7,349 nucleotides of DNA from Candidatus Hermodarchaeota archaeon. Its GTDB lineage: Archaea > Asgardarchaeota > Hermodarchaeia > Hermodarchaeales > Hermodarchaeaceae. The DNA lies in NCBI GenBank assembly GCA_016839995.1, contig JAEOTD010000072.1:1-7349 (forward strand), read 5' to 3'. The position numbers and the translations under genes were made by a program. The notes under the pieces are model-generated. The model saw only the letters and a program-made list of their open reading frames with translations, searched no databases and had not been told where the DNA came from. Below are positions 5,483-7,349 of this stretch, in pieces (position 1 is the first letter of the stretch; each line of letters begins with the position of its first letter).

Positions 5483-6931
5483 ATGAAAGAAAAGTTGGTT
5501 CAGCAGGATGAATTTCGATGGTGGCTTGATAAGACTGCACGACCTCGAATGAATGTTAGTGCAAAAATTATCGGCTCCAAGAAGATTATCAACACCTTAG
5601 AAAATGCTGCAATAGAACAACTCACCAACGTAGCGACGCTTCCAGGCGTTATCGAGCCGGTTCTAGCTATGCCTGATGCGCATTGGGGATATGGGCTTCC
5701 CATGGGTGCAGTTGGAGCGTTTGATGCTGAAGATGGCATCATTTCAGCAGGATGTACAGGATTCGATATTAATTGTGGAGTTCGACTCATTCGTACAAAC
5801 CTCACATATGAGGATGTTAAGCCCAAATTACGTAATTTAGTAGATGAACTATTCACTCGTGTTCCTGCAGGAGTTGGATCTAAGGGAAAAATTCGTTTGA
5901 GTGATAACCAATTTTCTGATGTGATTCGTCTGGGTGCGCGATGGGCTGTTGAGAACGATCATGGAGTTGAAGCGGACTTGGCTCATTGTGAAGAAGGAGG
6001 AGGAATGGAAGGAGCAGCCACGAAGGCTCCACAGATATCAGAGAAGGCTAGGCGTCGAGGCCGTCCCCAATTAGGTACTTTGGGAGCTGGGAACCATTAT
6101 CTTGAGGTTCAAAAGGTGGAGAAAATCTTTGACGAGTCTATTGCAAAGGTGTTCGGTCTTGAAAAGGGCAAAGTAGTCGTAATGCTACACTGTGGCTCTA
6201 GGGGATTTGGACACCAAGTTGCTACAGACTATCTAAAACGAATGGAAGTTGCGGTCAAGAAATACAATATTTGGTTACCTGATCGACAACTGGTTTGCGC
6301 ACCTGCCACATCCCAAGAGGGACAAGATTACTATGCCGCTATGAAAGCTGCCGTTAACTTTGCTTTTTGTAATCGGCAAGTAATGACTCATTGGATTCGT
6401 GAAGGTTTTGAAGCCGTTTTTAACAGAGACTGGGAATCAATGAATTTGAACCTAGTATACGATGTAACACACAACATCTGTAAGTTCGAAACTCATGAAG
6501 TGAATGGCTCTAAACGTGACCTCTATGTTCACCGAAAAGGAGCAACTCGTGCCTTTGGACCAGGACACCCAAAGATTCCAGAAGACTACCGATCTGTTGG
6601 TCAACCCGTTTTGATTGGTGGTTCGATGGGAACTGCGTCATATGTGTTAGTTGGAACTGATCAGGCGATGAAGGAAACTTTTGGTTCCACTTGTCACGGA
6701 GCTGGTCGGGCGATGTCTCGTAAGGCAGCAATCAGAAAGTATCATGGTCATGATATTAAGCAAGCACTTGAATCCAAAGGTGAAGTGATTCGGTCGATGA
6801 GTACGAAGATTCTAGCTGAAGAGGCACCCAACGCTTACAAAGACGTTCATATTGTGGTTGACTCCGTTCATGGTGCGGATATCTCTCGAAAAGTAGCGAG
6901 TCAAATCCCGATGGGTGTTGTGAAAGGCTAG
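5483..6931 (+). CDS. rtcB: RNA-splicing ligase RtcB (tRNA 3'-phosphate/5'-OH ligase)
   Basis: This GTP- and Mn2+-dependent ligase joins RNA ends carrying 2',3'-cyclic phosphate and 5'-hydroxyl, the products of tRNA-splicing endonuclease, through a histidine-GMP intermediate. At 482 residues it matches the family length without an intein. The metal and catalytic residues are in place: Asp95 and Cys98 in GFDINCGVR, His205 in GAGNHYLEV, His236 in MLHCGSRGFGH, His330 in YDVTHN, and the guanylated histidine His405 in STCHGAGRAMSR. MPDAHWGYGLPMG (63-75) and the C-terminal DSVHGADISRKVA (460-472) are also conserved. AGGGGT, 8 nt before the ATG, is the likely ribosome-binding site. It forms an apparent operon with archease and the downstream SPOUT gene (15-nt gap). 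Confidence 0.98.
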   Translation: MKEKLVQQDEFRWWLDKTARPRMNVSAKIIGSKKIINTLENAAIEQLTNVATLPGVIEPVLAMPDAHWGYGLPMGAVGAFDAEDGIISAGCTGFDINCGVRLIRTNLTYEDVKPKLRNLVDELFTRVPAGVGSKGKIRLSDNQFSDVIRLGARWAVENDHGVEADLAHCEEGGGMEGAATKAPQISEKARRRGRPQLGTLGAGNHYLEVQKVEKIFDESIAKVFGLEKGKVVVMLHCGSRGFGHQVATDYLKRMEVAVKKYNIWLPDRQLVCAPATSQEGQDYYAAMKAAVNFAFCNRQVMTHWIREGFEAVFNRDWESMNLNLVYDVTHNICKFETHEVNGSKRDLYVHRKGATRAFGPGHPKIPEDYRSVGQPVLIGGSMGTASYVLVGTDQAMKETFGSTCHGAGRAMSRKAAIRKYHGHDIKQALESKGEVIRSMSTKILAEEAPNAYKDVHIVVDSVHGADISRKVASQIPMGVVKG

Positions 6932-6946
6932 GTTTGGTATTCAAGA

Positions 6947-7349
6947 ATGTCGTCAAAGCAAATACAACAGAGGTCCCTGACTCTCTCTATTGCAATACCC
7001 TCTTCTTTCATAGATGTTTCTTCAAATAAGGCACAAAAAACTCAGCAGATTGGACGAATTGCCAGAGCAGCTGCAATTTTTCAGGTCGACGACATTATTC
7101 TTTATCGTGATAAACAAAATCAGAGGCAGACCAAGAATCAACAGTTCATTGCTCGAGTGCTTGAGTACTTGGAAACACCACAGTATCTTCGAAAACATCT
7201 CTTTGACCGATTACCTGATCTACAATATGTGGGATTACTACCTCCTCTTCGTACACCCCATCACCCACTTGCTAAAGAATCAGGATCTCTGAAGAATGGT
7301 GAAATTCGAGAAGGAGTGACCTTCGTTAAGAAAGGAAAGGTAGTTGTTG
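6947..7349 (+). CDS. SPOUT-family RNA methyltransferase (COG2106/C9orf114 type), N-terminal part, 3' truncated by window edge
   Basis: An open frame from ATG at 6947 runs off the window after 134 codons. Family signatures are LTLSIAIPSSF near the start (11-21), KTQQIGRIARAAAIFQVDDIILYRD (31-55) and LEYLETPQYLRKHLF (72-86). The diagnostic LPDLQYVGLLPPLRTPHHPL segment spans 89-108. This pattern matches the archaeal protein usually encoded next to rpl3 and its eukaryotic relative C9orf114/SPOUT1, predicted knotted SAM-dependent RNA methyltransferases. The SAM-binding trefoil-knot C-terminus lies outside the window, and the rRNA or tRNA target is not evident. The residues after 108 probably enter the inserted OB-fold domain. 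It starts 15 nt after rtcB with no strong Shine-Dalgarno, which suggests co-transcription. Confidence 0.88.
   Translation, partial: MSSKQIQQRSLTLSIAIPSSFIDVSSNKAQKTQQIGRIARAAAIFQVDDIILYRDKQNQRQTKNQQFIARVLEYLETPQYLRKHLFDRLPDLQYVGLLPPLRTPHHPLAKESGSLKNGEIREGVTFVKKGKVVV

Noticed and set aside
5771..6700. Possible intein in RtcB, as known in some archaeal RtcB proteins
   Set aside because: The protein is 482 residues, all metal-site motifs are contiguous, and no intein blocks are present.
7014..7292. Plus-strand open frame of 92 codons near the right edge
   Set aside because: It is in a different frame from the clear SPOUT methyltransferase frame running from 6947 to the edge, and its translation has no conserved motif.
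1..7349. CRISPR arrays, insertion sequences or attachment sites
   Set aside because: No spaced direct repeats, transposase motifs or terminal inverted repeats were seen. The tRNA 3' end is not duplicated nearby in the window.

Overview
The window is archaeal chromosomal DNA of moderate-to-low GC. The evidence is the gene order rpl3-rpl4-rpl23-rpl2 (uL3, uL4, uL23, uL2) with archaeal/eukaryotic-type protein sequences, a tRNA-Ser gene with a bulge-helix-bulge (BHB) intron, an archease-RtcB pair, a COG2106-type SPOUT RNA methyltransferase, and archaeal-looking BRE/TATA elements and Shine-Dalgarno motifs. The phylum cannot be fixed by eye; a TACK- or Asgard-like lineage is only a weak guess.

Layout. 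1-1697 (+): the last 58 codons of glycine dehydrogenase subunit 1 (gcvPA), overlapping by ATGA the complete subunit 2 (gcvPB); together they form the split P-protein of the glycine cleavage system. 1698-1749: a 52-bp convergent gap. 1750-4567 (-): a compact ribosomal operon transcribed right to left in the order uL3, uL4, uL23, uL2, with gaps of 2-16 nt and good Shine-Dalgarno motifs before uL4, uL23 and uL2. Its leader (about 4568-4646) contains an 8-bp hairpin downstream of a BRE/TATA-like element. 4568-4805: the control region between the ribosomal operon and the divergently oriented genes. 4806-4917 (+): tRNA-Ser(UGA) with a 26-nt intron at position 37/38, followed by a 16-bp perfect palindrome. 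5031-6931 (+): archease and RtcB, the tRNA-splicing ligase and its activator. 6947-7349 (+): the first 134 codons of a SPOUT-family RNA methyltransferase, cut off by the window edge.

How the genes fit together. The right half reads as an RNA-processing island: an intron-containing tRNA lies directly upstream of the ligase system that joins tRNA exons, and an RNA methyltransferase follows only 15 nt after RtcB. The SPOUT gene normally lies directly upstream of rpl3 in many archaea. Here it sits about 2.4 kb away on the other strand, and the ribosomal cluster stops after uL2 instead of continuing to uS19, so the locus looks rearranged at both ends. No mobile elements, CRISPR arrays or inteins were seen. 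Nothing here amounts to a convincing new system; the tRNA-intron/ligase arrangement is the most interesting local feature.
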